Below, piece by piece: positions 14,495 through 26,884 of a stretch of DNA of 64,000 bases (positions within the stretch are counted from its first letter, which is position 1; every line of letters begins with the position of its first letter). The notes beneath the pieces were generated by a model that saw nothing but the letters and a program-made list of their open reading frames with translations, had not been told where the DNA came from and did not search any database. Position numbers and translations under genes: made by a program. Source of the DNA: Pempheris klunzingeri (lineage: Eukaryota; Chordata; Actinopteri; Acropomatiformes; Pempheridae); the NCBI RefSeq assembly GCF_042242105.1, contig NC_092012.1, forward strand, positions 17,000,543 to 17,064,542, read 5' to 3'.

Positions 14495-14846
14495 CCGCCT
14501 CACAGCTTGTCTCACAGCTTGCCTCACCAAGCTCACACATGGAGGTGTTCGGTGAGTGGTTCTGTTGGAGACAATTTCTATGGATTTTTAACATTGGATG
14601 CGGCAGCAGAACAAATCCGATGTCTTTCTCTGGCTGGCTGGAGCTCATGAACACTGCATTCTTTCCAGATGAAGTGATTGTACCATATAACTCTGTTGAG
14701 ACTCACACACATTTACACACAGACTCAACAACCAAGCTTACTGTTTGTTAAGTGAAATATGTGGTAGTAAAAGTGCATCATGTAGTGTGGCACTTTACTA
14801 ACCTCCTCCTCCTCCGTCTGCGTCTCTCTCTCCACCTCTCTTGCAG

Positions 14847-16166
14847 ATCTGAGTTCGACCTGGACTATGACAGCTACCATGAGGACTACTATGACAGGTA
14901 CTATTTGAAAGCTATGCATGGCAGCTCACACACCTTATTGCTTGCCTGTGTTTCACATGAGGTTAAAGGAAGAGGCTAGAGCAGATTCTTCACCCCTGCC
15001 GTCCCCAGTAGCCTCCGCTCCCCGTCGCCGTCTGCCACACAGCTGTCAGTCATCCTGTTTTTTCCTACTATGTCGCCTGCTACTACTCAACGTCACTAGC
15101 ACACAGACACACAAATACACACACACAATATTTTCCTCATACAGAGATGCACGCTTACTATAAAGACACCCAGATTGTGGAGTTGATAAGCTAAAGGTGT
15201 CACCTTGCTTTTTTAGAGTCAAAGCAAACATTACATGAAGCATCCATAGCAACATGTAGCTCTAAATGACCATAATACTGTATATTCATTATGTGCCATT
15301 ACAAAAGAATGATCCAATAATCACTTCCTGTTGACTCTATCTAAAGCTAATGACCATTGTACTGTAAAATGCTCAAGATGAGACTATTAATACATATATT
15401 TCATAGTATGTTTGTATCCTTTGTGTCTGTGTCAATGTGTCAGTGACAATGAAGGTAAATCTTGATGCAGTCAACCTGAAATAGCCCTTAACAAAACCAT
15501 CTCTCTGAGTCTCTGCCTAAAAAACAAACACACAAAAAACAGTCTGACAATGCCCCTATATAATGCCCCTCAGAAGCGCTGAATTTGAGCATTTTGAGAT
15601 TCATATTGAACTCTTGGCTCTGCAGAGTGTGCTCACCTATTCTAAGTTACCTCAGAATAAAGTACGATGCTTATAGATACGGTGGTTGGTGGTCAGACTG
15701 AGCTCCAATCAGAGTGCCTCTGTATTATTGGTCCTCCATTGAAATTGTGCAGGGACTTTCCTACATCCCCCAGGACTCACCCATAAACACTCTACTCAGC
15801 ACATCTGAATAAAAGAAGGCAGTCACATTGTACACAAAGACACACACACTGACACACACACACACACACAGAATATGCACCTCATTCCACTGTCTTTCTC
15901 GCACATATCGATGCTCTGCTGCTCTGAGTATTAACTGTCATCTTTTCTTTGTTTTTTTTTTTTTTTTCATTTGGTTTGCCTTGCTCTGCGTTTTTCTTTC
16001 TTTGCTCAGGGGGGAACACTCACCACTGATTTTCAATTTGTTTTTAACACAGTGCATGATTATTCCCCATGCTGGTGGCTAGCACTACTGACAGCTGTGT
16101 GCGTGTGCGTGTATGTGTGCATATTTATGTGTGTTGCATGTTTGCCTCTGGCTGTGAGTGCGTGGG

Positions 16167-16210
<44 letters not shown>

Positions 16211-19200
16211 GTTTGTGCACATCAATATGTGGGAAAGAACGAAATGGCTGTTTTTGTCCGCTGTCCTCTTGTGCGTACACGAAAGAAAAGTGTCTTTCAA
16301 CACACAGATAACAGTTAGAGCTGACAAAGCGGCTTTCCGTGTGGGGTCTAATCCATAGAGACAAACACTCCCTCTCACACACACTCACACACTTTTCTGT
16401 AATCCTTACTCGTCTACAGTTGCTCATTGTCTGAGCTCCCATTCTTTGAGATGACACTTCAAAGCCGGTGTAACAGCGCATTGTCTATCTGCCCCTGCAA
16501 ACTGCTCTAAAGGACTTTAAACTCCCATAAGTCTTTGGTCTCTGTGTCTCTGCACATGGACAATGCTCAAAGCCTCTAATCTCACACACTTATGGTGGCC
16601 TAATACACTTCATCCTTATGTGACATTGTGTGTGTACGTGTGGGTGTGTGTTTGTTGTGGGTGTACTAAGAACACAGTCTGTGCAGAAATCTCTACATCA
16701 AGTAGAAAGACTTCACAGACTATAAAAGAGCAGAAAACAATAGAGGAAACTTTTCGAGAAGCCAGGTTGTGTCTGACTGACTAGCTAACAGCTCAATCAG
16801 TAAATCTACATTACCGTCCGACTCCAAGTCCTTTCAGCTGACAGCTTGCCTCCCTGTTGCTGGCTCGGGATGTACAGCAGAAGAGCTTGTCAAAGCTATT
16901 GGCTTTGCAGAAACCATTTAGGCTGTGCTCAGACTCTGCTTGATCCTGGTATATCCAGATTGTCACTAGATCCAGTTGAGATGGATTGCCGTCATAATGC
17001 AACATAATACATATAAATTAGTCTGACCGACCAATTGATCAGAATGATTCAGCATTGAATCCCTCAAAAAGGCAAGGAATTAAAGGGAAATTTCGCCACA
17101 TATTATGAGGTTGTCCAGTCAATGTTGCTGACCGCCAAAACCTCATATCCTCCTAGCTCTGCTCTCTCAAAGTTAGCATAAGCAGTTAGCCTCAGTGTCA
17201 GTTCAAACATGACAAAAACAAGACTCAAAACCTTTCCATGCGGGCGTTCATTGCAGCTGAACAGCTGATTAGTAAAGGAGAATTTAAGCAAAGGTGAACC
17301 TACACTAGATCACAGACTGTTTATAAGAAGTGGACGTAGCCACCATGACGCCACCCATTGGTTTGTGGGCCACTGTTTTGAACACGAATGAAGAGAACTG
17401 GACACAGCATTGGCTCTGTTCATTCTTATGAAAGCTGCTTAGTGGCGCATGAAGTCAAAAAAGTCTGACTTCCCGGGTATAAAAGTACCCTGATCTTCCG
17501 TATTGTTGGGCCCATGGAGCACACACACTAGCATGGCAGGTCTGTTGAGCCAGCTAGCCCTCCACTATAATGACTGGGAATAAAATGATTTAATCCTTCG
17601 GCTCTTCTAGACTTTCCAAATGTTATCTGACCAAATGGAGTCATTTCATGGGGGCGTAACTCTCAAAAAAATGTATCTGCTGATTTACAAGCTCTCTCTT
17701 CTCTTCTCTTTCACAATGAACGTCTACAGAAAAAGTCTTTTTAGGCCCAATGGCATCACGTTTGGTCCCTATGTAAAATTGGCTTCAAAGCCCGGCTTGG
17801 TTTTGAAGCCTGGTCTTGGTTTTTTGGAACCAGAAGTGATGTTTATTCCACAAAGACGGTCTCTGACTGGGTAGCAACAACGCAGTCCCGGCCTAAAGCA
17901 TACCCTGCTTTACCATCTATTTTACTCTAAATGGGACCAGAATATACTACATGAACAGCAGGCTGTACTGAAGACGACTTAAAACTATTGACTGAGACCA
18001 TAAACTCATTAGGAAAGCAAATCTAGTGAGAAACAGGGTCATTTTCTCATAGACTTCCATTTTTCTAACTTCTTTTTGCAACCAGAAGAGTCGCCCCCTG
18101 TTGGGCATTAGAAACAATGCATATTGAAGGCATTGGCTTCCCTTTTCACACCCATGCCCACTTCTTTTCTACAGTCTATGTGCTAGACTTCTGGACAGAT
18201 AACAGCTAGCATACAGAGCTAAAGGTTAGTAAAGATGGTGTAATTGTAAAAACTCTGAAAAGGAAGTATTTGAGTGAAATACATCACATCATGTGTGTAA
18301 TGACTGAAATTACAACATAACCACATAGTTGAATAGTACACTCAGCACAGCAAACATGAACTACAACACCAGTCACACGGCTTTTCCATGGCTGCCATAC
18401 CCTGCACTTATATTTTGGGATGCCATTTTGGCAGTTGGAAGTTGCAAGACAAATAATAACGAAGTTTTAACAAGGAGTAGATCACCCCACCAGCTAGCCA
18501 GACTAGAAATCCAAGCTGAAATAGCCTGCAGTTCTTCCAGGTCACATTTAATTTGCAATTAAAGGTCTTGAATATTTTTTCTTACCTCTTTTTTAATTGG
18601 TTAATCTATCTATCAATATTCTGCCACTTGTAGATCCGACTGATTAATTAGACTAGGAATTGTTAAGTACAGCAGGGGGGATTAGGCCAATTGTCCCTAC
18701 TGGTTGTAGTCACTCTTCGACAGGTATGACTTAATTCAGTTGGCAGAAACCTGGGCTACACTGTGCTTGTTTCTTAAACCAAATCACTGTCAAGCTGGTG
18801 CTCCATTTACAGCTGCTACAATTAAATACAGGCACAGTGATCATCATTTATAGATTTGATTGCCCTACTTCCCACATTTCCTGCAGTTCATTAGCGACTA
18901 CTTGGTTTTGATCCTGTAGCTAAGTTTCACCTGGTCATTGGGTCAATGACTGTTGACATCAAATGAGAGGTGAAATCACTCTCTGCTTCAATCACAACAT
19001 CACCTCTCTTTTTATTGAAGCTTACACAAACACACATGCACAAAAACACAGTGCCGTTTCAGTAAGTACTATAGAGTTTGACTGTGATACACCCCCTGTC
19101 ACCGGCACTAGCCTGGCGGGGAGCAATTGATTGGCCCTGACAGAACCAATTACATTCAATGACAGATAGAGACATGGAGCTGTCCACAGGGAGGAGGCAT

Positions 19201-22200
19201 GCGAGAGCGAAACAGAGATAGAAAGTAAAAGACAAAGGAACATAAATTTCCATATTTATCTATGAGATGCTTGAACAGACGCTTTTCTTCATTGTCAAGT
19301 CTTTCCTTTGTTACATCTTTTGTCCAGCTTGTATCACCCCCTTGTTTGTGCTAGGGTTGGGTTTTGAATTTTTCAATATTAATGTCAGTGCAATACCTGA
19401 TTTTCAGTACTGATACCAAAACAATACATTTCTTCATGCCTCATTCTAAGAACTATAAACATGTTTTTCTACAATGGCCTTTTTTTTCATTTAATTGAAG
19501 CGAACATTCTCAGATGTTGAAGTGTTGTCTGAACACAAGCAGCTATAACTGAATAAAATATTAGTATTTTCATGGGTACTAAAAAAGGTATTGAGGTTTG
19601 ATAGCCAGCCTAGTTTAAGTGTTGTACTGTGCCTTGTATCAGTGTAGTATCTGATTTAAATGGTCACTTTAAAAGCATTGTACTTTGTTCCTTCACAGAG
19701 TACAGAGACTGTGGTCAGCTCAGTCTCTCTGCAGAATACTCATCCTCTCTGCTGTCCATCTATATGCTCAGTTTTAGTCTTCTTTTTTTTAAACCAATAT
19801 ATGCCGGCTAATTACGTTGTTTATAACTCCATCCTCATGTGCAACCCTCTCATGCTTGTGAGTCGCGGCTGTCTTTCATCATTATTTCAGACAAACACTT
19901 GGACTGCATAAAATTACAGAGCTCTCTCCCACAGATTCAGCAAAGTTGCTGCATGCACACAGTTAAAGATAAGTTGATTTGAATTTCTATCCACTGAATT
20001 TCTAGGGTGTATGATTACCAGCGTGTACCAGCATCGCTGTCCCCTCTGCCTCTGGGACCCAGTATGGCCAAGCGATCCCGTTCCTCCTCCTACTCCACCG
20101 GGCACAGACGCAGCCGAGACAGAACCCACTCCAAAAGCTCCAGAGCCCACTCCACAAGTTCAGCCACAGCCAAGTGTGAGTAACACCAATAGGATAAGTC
20201 TCAAAAATGATTCTGCTGATTTGCCTTTAAAAACATTAAATCCTAAACATAAAGCTTGAATCATAAGAGCTTTTGCTTCTCATTATTTTATTACAAATTA
20301 GTCACAGCATTAAACAACTTATATGTAATGAGTCAATTAGTGAGCTTTAGAGGTGCTGGTAGGTGGATTTTGTTACATTTGGACAGAGCCAGGTCATCTG
20401 TTTTACCTTGTTTCCAGTCTTTATTTTAAGCTAAGCTAACAACCCGCTGGAGGTACACATTTACCATACAAACATGAAAATTGCACCAATGCTCTCATCT
20501 AACATAAAGACGTACATTTTCCAACATGGATAACTATTCCTTTAAAGCTCTCCCTGAAGAGATTTCCTGGGTGTGTTATGTCCTTCTCGTTTTCCCTCTC
20601 TGTCCCTGCAGTGGGCATGGAGGAGTTGCAGGTGATTAAAAAGGAGCTGACTCTGATAAAGACACAGATCGATGGGCTGCTTGACAGTCTTGACAGGATG
20701 GACACACAGAGGAATGACCACAAAGGTGAGACACTCATTCACAAAGACAGTGGAGGCAGGTAGCTGTGAGATCGAATGATAGATAATCTATTCGCACATC
20801 AAAACGTTTTAAGGCAGACTCCGCCGATATGCCACTTTCAGATTTCTGCTTGATTAGCTCCACCTGTCACAACCCCAATCAAAATGATTCAGGATCTGTG
20901 CCGCAGGGAAACTGGGGGATGGGAACGCACTGCACCACCAGAGCCATTCCTATTTTACCTGACAAATCAATTATTTCCCTCCAGTCAGGATTTTTTAAAA
21001 AGTTGAGTCAAGGCCGATATCAACTGGAGTGCGGTTGTCTTGATTTATGGTTGCGAGCAAATTATGGAACATGCTGAACAAACAGTGCGGTTCAAGTAAC
21101 TGACTGATGAAGCCTCAGAAAACAGACCAAAATCAGGAACTGGGAGTAACAGCAGAGGAGCGTGCATGGAGGGAAGAGCTGCTGCTGCCCTCATGTGGAT
21201 GTTTGAACACAATACAGTTACCGTGTCTGACAACAAGGGCAACAGCTCAGGGAGGGAACAGGACAAACAGGCTTTATTATCCTTCTTAAGAAAAGAGGGT
21301 TTACTGCAGTCCTAATTAAACTGATCATAAACTGAGATACAGTTTACACCACTCATTTTGTGCGAACCACCTTCCTCCGAGCGCTACATCCCCAGCCGCT
21401 GCTACACTAACAGGCTCTTGTAAAAAAAACAACACGCACGGTGCTTTAACCTTGAACTTAGAAGTCATTATCATAAAATCAGGCTGAATATACAAATAGT
21501 GTCCTGTGGCTACTGCAGTTTTGCCATTGTCTGTGCACACCTTCGGAGTGTGTGTATGTGTGTGCTCTATCTACTTCAAATGACCTTGGGCGATTGATAG
21601 CTCTCATCTTCATATTAATTTATCTCCGGCTCTACTTGATTCCCCTGTCCCTCACTATCTAGCTCTGCTGTCTCTCTCCTCCTATTCGCTGTCTCCTCAT
21701 CTGTCCTTCATCCTGTCACTCCCACTCTTGTTTCTGCTCGTCATCTTGCACAAAGTCAGTGGGATGTGGACGTTTTTGTCTCTGACCCACAGTAAACATC
21801 TTTAAGAAAGAAACCTAAGCCCCACACCAAACTGTTTTCCCTAAACTCCATGTGGGTGCACGTGTTCACTGTTGTATTGTAGGATCTCCCCTGAGAGAGG
21901 ACAGTCCAGCTGGCTCACCGTACGCCCTGTCTGCCAGCAGCCCCGAGCACTCCCTCTCCTCCCTCTCCCCCCCCAGCTCTCGCCATCGAATCCACAGGGA
22001 GAGCCCTGACCCGAGGGAGCCCGATGATGACCACCACACGGTAAATGGACCTGAAGTCTGCGCACACTTGGACAAACACGCTGGAAAAGTCTGTCAGGGA
22101 GGGCTTCTTGCTTTTATTCTCCTTACAGAATGATCAAAGTTTCTGCTGATACTATCATGACTCATGAAGTTCAAAATGATGCAGCAATTTTTATGAATTT

Positions 22201-22634
22201 GTCCTAAACAGTGGCTCTTTGTCAGTTAGGGCCCCATTTTCTGAATAAAAATGCATTGATTTGTCAGAAGTTAAAACAATTATACAAAGAAAAACTCCTT
22301 TCCCACAGCTTCCCACAGACGTTTAAAAAAAATATAGACACCAGATGTGAATTTCAAATTATTTATGATGATATTATTTAAGAAACATTTGCTCTGGCTA
22401 TAAAAATGGATAGAAAAGATAATCAGATGTTTCTGTCTTGTAAAGTGAAAGAGCATGCAACAACCACTAAGAAATCCACTCTTACTTCACATTACAGTTT
22501 TACTTAGTCATTACGAGCTTGCAATTCAATCCAGTGACCTTTTGTTTTTTTTTCTCACTGTCCTGTTTGTCTCTCTTTCTGTCTGTCTGTCACAGATGAG
22601 CAACCACAGCTCTGACCCTGAGGAGGAAATATGA
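14847..22634 (+). CDS. hnRNP C / RALY / RALYL-family RNA-binding protein, 3' half (partial)
   Basis: Five coding exons are visible: 14847-14897, 20006-20175, 20612-20725, 21883-22040 and 22596-22634 (TGA). All have AG/GT borders and compatible phases, giving about 176 residues. The first exon encodes EFDLDYDSYHEDYYDR, matching the conserved FDLDYDxxxxDYYDR block after the RRM in hnRNP C, RALY and RALYL. The third encodes MEELQVIKKELTLIKTQID, the family's leucine-zipper-like oligomerisation helix. Known members bind U-rich RNA in nuclear hnRNP particles. The N-terminal RRM exons are not in the window. The second exon is unusually rich in Ser and Arg (KRSRSSSYSTGHRRSRDR), and the fourth in Ser, Pro and His; neither resembles the usual paralogue tails, so I do not assign raly, ralyl or hnrnpc. 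The 5.1-kb first intron carries an inverted-repeat element. Confidence 0.85.
16085..16206. repeat. (GT)n microsatellite region
   Basis: Interrupted GT-rich DNA ending in a pure run near 16171-16206, inside the first visible intron of the RALY-like gene. Confidence 0.93.
17310..18182. mobile_element. Inverted-repeat DNA element (MITE-like) in the RALY-like intron
   Basis: The left end reads CACAGACTGTTTATAAGAAG and the reverse complement of the right end reads CATAGACTGTAGAAAAGAAG, continuing with TGGAC versus TGGGC: terminal inverted repeats of about 25 bp. CTAGA occurs just outside both ends (17305-17309 and 18183-18187), a possible target duplication. The interior has phrases such as GTAGCCACCATGACG that I recall from a common teleost interspersed repeat. 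No transposase frame is visible, so it is probably non-autonomous. Superfamily unassigned. Confidence 0.78.
20352..20545. repeat. Teleost interspersed repeat fragment
   Basis: The stretch GGACAGAGCCAGG, GTTTCCAGTCTTTAT, TAAGCTAAGCTAAC through to CTATTCCTTTAA matches a repeat I recognise from many fish introns. It ends about 65 bp before the coiled-coil exon of the RALY-like gene. Family name not certain. Confidence 0.6.
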
Positions 22635-25546
22635 GGGAGGAAAATGAGAAGACATAGAAGACGTGGATTAAGTGCCAAACATGGAGGGAAAGAATACCAA
22701 CCACCAAGCCAACACTCGTCACAGAGTCTCAACTCCTCTCCAACAGGGTGTACATATCAGACAACACAATGCATTTAATTGTATCACAGCAGCTTGGTTT
22801 CTGTGACCACATAAAACAAAAACACTGACACAGATGACGTGCACTCACCAAGTACATGCACATCTGATTTGAAAAGAATTTGTTATATCAGACTGAGAGA
22901 GTGAGAGGGAGAGAGTAATTATGAAGGACACCTGGAGGTGCGGTGATGATTAAAAGTTTTTATAATCCGGCCTACACAGGATGAGTGGGTTTGCACCAAC
23001 ACCAATATTCCAGTATTAATCTAAATATTGCTGTATTAATCCAAACGAGACAAGAGAGTTCTGTAATTATAACGTTATGTAAGCAGCTTAACAGTTTATC
23101 TTGTTCATGTTAAAATCCTTCTTCTGAAACGGGCCGCATATGTGTATATGTGTAGTCTTGGGGTTCTGTTAGTGGTGCTGCAGTGTTTCTGATGCTTTGC
23201 CAGATTCTCCAAAGAAAGAGACAACAAAAAGATACAACATTAAAGGAAAATTAAAATGTTAAAAGTGAGTTTCTGTTCATGAGGGACCTTTATTAATTTA
23301 ATAACAGAGAACCAGGAATATTAATTGGTGGTTATAAACCATGTGAATAGCCTACTTTAAAATTGACATTTTCAGAATAAGGGTATAACTGGAATATTGT
23401 GTGCATGTAATGTAAAATGAAAATCCCCTCTGTGGATCTCAAAGTATTTTGACTTCAAAATGAAATCAAAAGAAGTCTGCGCACTCTCAAATCTGATCTT
23501 TCAAGAGGGCTTTTTGTTGTCGCTCAACTCACTTTCTCCCTGTATTGTATACCTCTAGGGTATCAGAGTTTATCCATACAAAGTAAATCACAGTAATCCT
23601 TGAGAGATGAATAGTCGCACTGATCATTCAGGAGTGGAGCCGGTTGGTGTCTGAAAGAAATGTTGTAGAAATTACCATATGTTCCACCTCTCAATGACAC
23701 AAGTGTTCTCTCCACTTTAAATGTATTAAAGGGATGTTACAGCTCTCTTCCACCATGTATTTGGCACTTTAAGACATGCAAAGGCCCAGGTCAGTGTGTA
23801 ATATTGTGTATTATTGTAAACTTTACTGTAATTGTTGAACCATCTGATTTTAATCTTGCTTTAGGACTTCTCATATGTTTTTTAAAGAAAACTATTATGT
23901 TATGTTAATTCCTATGGTGTTACATGTTTTTGTTTGCATTCTTCAGATAAGCCAAGTGGAAATACTCATTGTCACAGTAGTAAAAGTATTTTCATATTGA
24001 GTACAAACACAGTACTTGGGAGTGTGTTTTTATTTTGACAGACCAAGATAGACACGGGGAGAAAGTGGAAGCAATATAAGTTATCAATAGTAAAATTTGA
24101 GAAATATTATGAGATCATGAAAGTTTTGAAAGTACTAGTTTGAAACTGGACCATGGATGTTTCAGAAGTACAGTACATACCATAGCAGAAAGGTCATAAT
24201 ATCACACGTCTCTTTGAATCCACGTCTCTTTTCCTCAGTGGACAGATGGTTCGACCAAAGGTCAATCTGACCATCAGGCAAAACCGCACAGTGTCATCCG
24301 CGTTGCTCTGAGGGCTGATGTGTGCCTGGTGAAGAAGGACACCAGCACTGCCCAGACTGAGACTGCAGCAGTTTCCACCCAGAACAACTCTTTATCGCTG
24401 CAGATGGGAGTGCGAAATCTAAACTCGTCTGACAACACTGTGGCAGACAGGTCCAAACAGATCAAGAGATACAGTTTCTGAAGACGGTTATGTAAAGAAA
24501 AATTGAAAGAAAGTGCAATCCTCCCACTCTGTAACTGTCTTCAACAGCACAGTATCCTGCTGACTCACTACAAAATCAGATACATTCTTTACAACTCTGA
24601 AAATAATTCTTCCTGCAGCCTCTCCAGCTCCAGCTGTTTCTCTGAAAAGCCATATTAAGACAGAAGAGACAGATTTATAGAGTTGATAACTGAGATACTA
24701 AGACCACACAAGGAGAAAATGGTACCGATCAATCAGTACCAACAACTATCCACTGTTTTTTTTGTTTTCTTTACAACAACAATACTTTGGTGTTGCATAA
24801 AATGAGAGGAGGGAGATTTTTATACAGCCGAAGCTTAAATATTAACAATCTAAATGTGGGTGATTTAAGTTACTTGATTCGGACATTCTCGGTCAATAAA
24901 GCACAATCAGTCAATATAGTTTTTCCTCATAATATGATCAACGGTGCACATACGGCTACTTGGGATCAAAAGCCACTTAGAGCTTCTATACCACAGTTTG
25001 GTATATTAGAATCCCAGCAGTGCTTTCAACAAGGAAATCCACTAGTAATCGTGACCGTGTTTAATTTGTTAACAGAGCCATTGTTGTTGTCAGGAGATTT
25101 ATTCACACTCAGGAGTGACTTTCATTAAAATGACAGGTTAGGAGGGGGGTTGGGAAGTATTACATTGCATGTGACAAGTGGAACTCAAGGCGGAAGTTGT
25201 GTGTTGCGTGTCAAGGGTTCATTAGGACAGCACACACACACACACACAATATAAAAAGAATTTGTTCCTTTTAATTCCAGTCATTGTTCTCCTGTGCCCC
25301 TGAGCAGTCAGCTTCGATGATCTATTTCCACCCAGTTCAAAGGGTGACAAAAGGAGCTGTTGCACAACCAGTCTTCTGTTGACAAAAAGATAAGCGCATG
25401 TGTACTGAGTGTCATGCTGAACAGGACGGTGCGCAGAGCTGCATGACAACAATGTGGCAAAACTCTGACGCAGTTAAACAAACCGTAAAATTAGATTTTT
25501 TTACTTACAACTGCTGAACCAGTTTGAGTTTTATTCGTCAGTGCAC
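22635..25546 (+). other. RALY-like 3' flank to urah: UTR and spacer
   Basis: Between the TGA at 22634 and the urah start. The first part is presumably the 3' UTR of the RALY-like gene, though no strong AATAAA stands out. It includes the exon-like open frame at 24239-24481 (separate entry) and an AT-rich open frame of about 108 codons from the ATG at 24802 to 25128, which has no recognisable motifs and may be chance. A short CA run lies near 25230. Confidence 0.55.
24239..24481 (+). CDS. Candidate terminal exon, 80 residues, unrecognised
   Basis: A strong acceptor (TCTCTTTTCCTCAG) is followed by 81 codons open to a TGA, encoding a protein-like sequence beginning WTDGSTKGQSDHQ and ending KQIKRYSF. 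The frame has an in-frame stop a few codons before the acceptor, as expected for an exon rather than a longer ORF. The RALY-like exon ending at 22040 leaves phase 0, so splicing 22040 to 24239 would keep the frame and replace the short MSNHSSDPEEEI tail with 80 residues. It could instead be the last exon of another gene, or chance. I do not recognise the protein, and transcription is not shown. Confidence 0.4.
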   Translation, partial: WTDGSTKGQSDHQAKPHSVIRVALRADVCLVKKDTSTAQTETAAVSTQNNSLSLQMGVRNLNSSDNTVADRSKQIKRYSF

Positions 25547-26884
25547 ATGAGTGCAAACAGGCTGCAGCATCTCAAGGGCCATATTTTCCCTGAAAATAAG
25601 GTAAGCACAAAACGTCTAATGAAAATATGATAAAATAGGCTTAATGTAAAGTGATATAGAATTATGTATTCACTATGTTGCATTGTACTGTTTGATATAA
25701 TTTATATTACGTGAACTCTGTGGCTGAGGAGAAATTTGGGGAGACAGCAGGATCAGTCAATAGTCCAGTCATTCTGATAACAAACCATTTGATCTAATAA
25801 TTGTTCAAAATTGGACACGTAAATATAAAATCCTATACCCAGGGTGTCTATTTGCCACTGTTTATCTATATTTACAGTCAGTTGTTGTTATTGACAACTT
25901 GTACTGTAGCTTGTAGAGGTTATTACATGTCCTGTTGTTGGATTACCTTAAGGACTTAAACTGCAAATAATAAATCACAGGAAGTTGAAAGCACAACTCA
26001 CAAGTTGACAGCTTTGATAGAGCTGTCCTGTAAATTTAAGATGGGGTGGTAGAGTATTTATCTTTTCAAATTTGGCATACACTGCCATAGATAATCTCAC
26101 GTCATGTGAATATGATGTGGCTTTAAGAAAACATAGAAAACATGAATAAATGTTTTTGCTCGTTGTAGTATGGACATTTTAATATTGTCTAATGAGGTCG
26201 CTTCAGAATCACATTATCAATTTATAGTCTTACTTTGTTTTGTAGATCACAGCAATGGCAGGCTCACCAAGTCCTTTGACCACCCATGTGCTGAACTCTG
26301 CACTGGGTGTCCCTGGCTCCAATATGGCCCTCAGTCTCCATCGAGAAGACCCATCCACTAACACTTGGAGTTTGATAACCACTGGGTAAAAACATAAGGC
26401 CATATGCATAATATAACACACACTGTAGGAAGAGAGATCATCTTAAATATTGCTACTGGACAATTCATATCTTTGTTCCTGGGTGTTCAATCGTGTTTTA
26501 TCCCAACAGGACCACCAATGATGACGGACGTTGCCCAGGACTCATTACAAAACAAATGTTTACATCTGGTGTGTATAAAATACGTTTTGAGACTGCTCAG
26601 TACTGGGGGAGCATAGGAGAGACCAGCTTTTACCCGTATGTTGAGGTGAGGAAAAGTTATGTGTTGGCATGTTAACATCCTCAGCTGCCATTCTCAGGTG
26701 TACTGCTGCTTTTGATTTTTTTTAATTTTATCAGCAAATCTGTATCCTCACTGAACCTGTCATATGCATCTATCATGTTTTTGTATTGTTGCAGATTGTC
26801 TTCACCATAAACGACCCAGGCCAAAAATACCACATCCCACTGCTCCTGAGTCGTTTCTCTTATAGTACGTACAGAGGGAGCTAG
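25547..26884 (+). CDS. urah: 5-hydroxyisourate hydrolase (transthyretin-like, uricolytic)
   Basis: Four exons: 25547-25600, 26246-26385, 26510-26645 and 26795-26884, giving 139 residues. The enzyme hydrolyses 5-hydroxyisourate to OHCU after urate oxidase, in the peroxisomal route to allantoin. Family marks are [16 protein letters not shown] near residues 27-42, NDDGRCPGL near 68-76, FYPYVEIVFTI near 106-115, YHIPLLLS near 122-129 and the diagnostic C-terminal tetrapeptide YRGS. By alignment the active-site residues are H32, R72, H123 and the terminal YRGS, all present, which separates it from the hormone carrier transthyretin. The N-terminus has RLQHLKGHI at residues 5-13, a PTS2-like peroxisomal signal with Ile at the last position. 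A probable ATTAAA poly(A) signal lies at 27079-27084. Confidence 0.96.

Larger units (their letters stand above)
1..14846. other. Non-coding stretch upstream of the first recognised exon
   Basis: No exon of a recognisable protein was found on either strand. Since the first RALY-like exon at 14847 lacks the RNA-recognition motif, this stretch is most simply intron of that gene, with its 5' exons further left; that is an inference. It holds several CA/GT microsatellites, a C-rich tract near 8979-9037, a duplicated 15-bp motif near 2325-2386, two LINE reverse-transcriptase remnants (9950-10168 minus and about 10888-11056 plus) and an AT-rich part with short TATTA and AAT runs near 12840-12976. 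Short open frames are present but have no family features and many are produced by dinucleotide repeats. Confidence 0.6.

Noticed and set aside
14302-14751. A 149-codon + strand frame just upstream of the RALY-like exon
   Set aside because: It runs through a CT/AC microsatellite (His-Thr repeats) and has no family features.
16085-16481. Several overlapping frames of 66-118 codons on both strands
   Set aside because: Created by the GT dinucleotide tract; Cys-Val and Thr-His repeats only.
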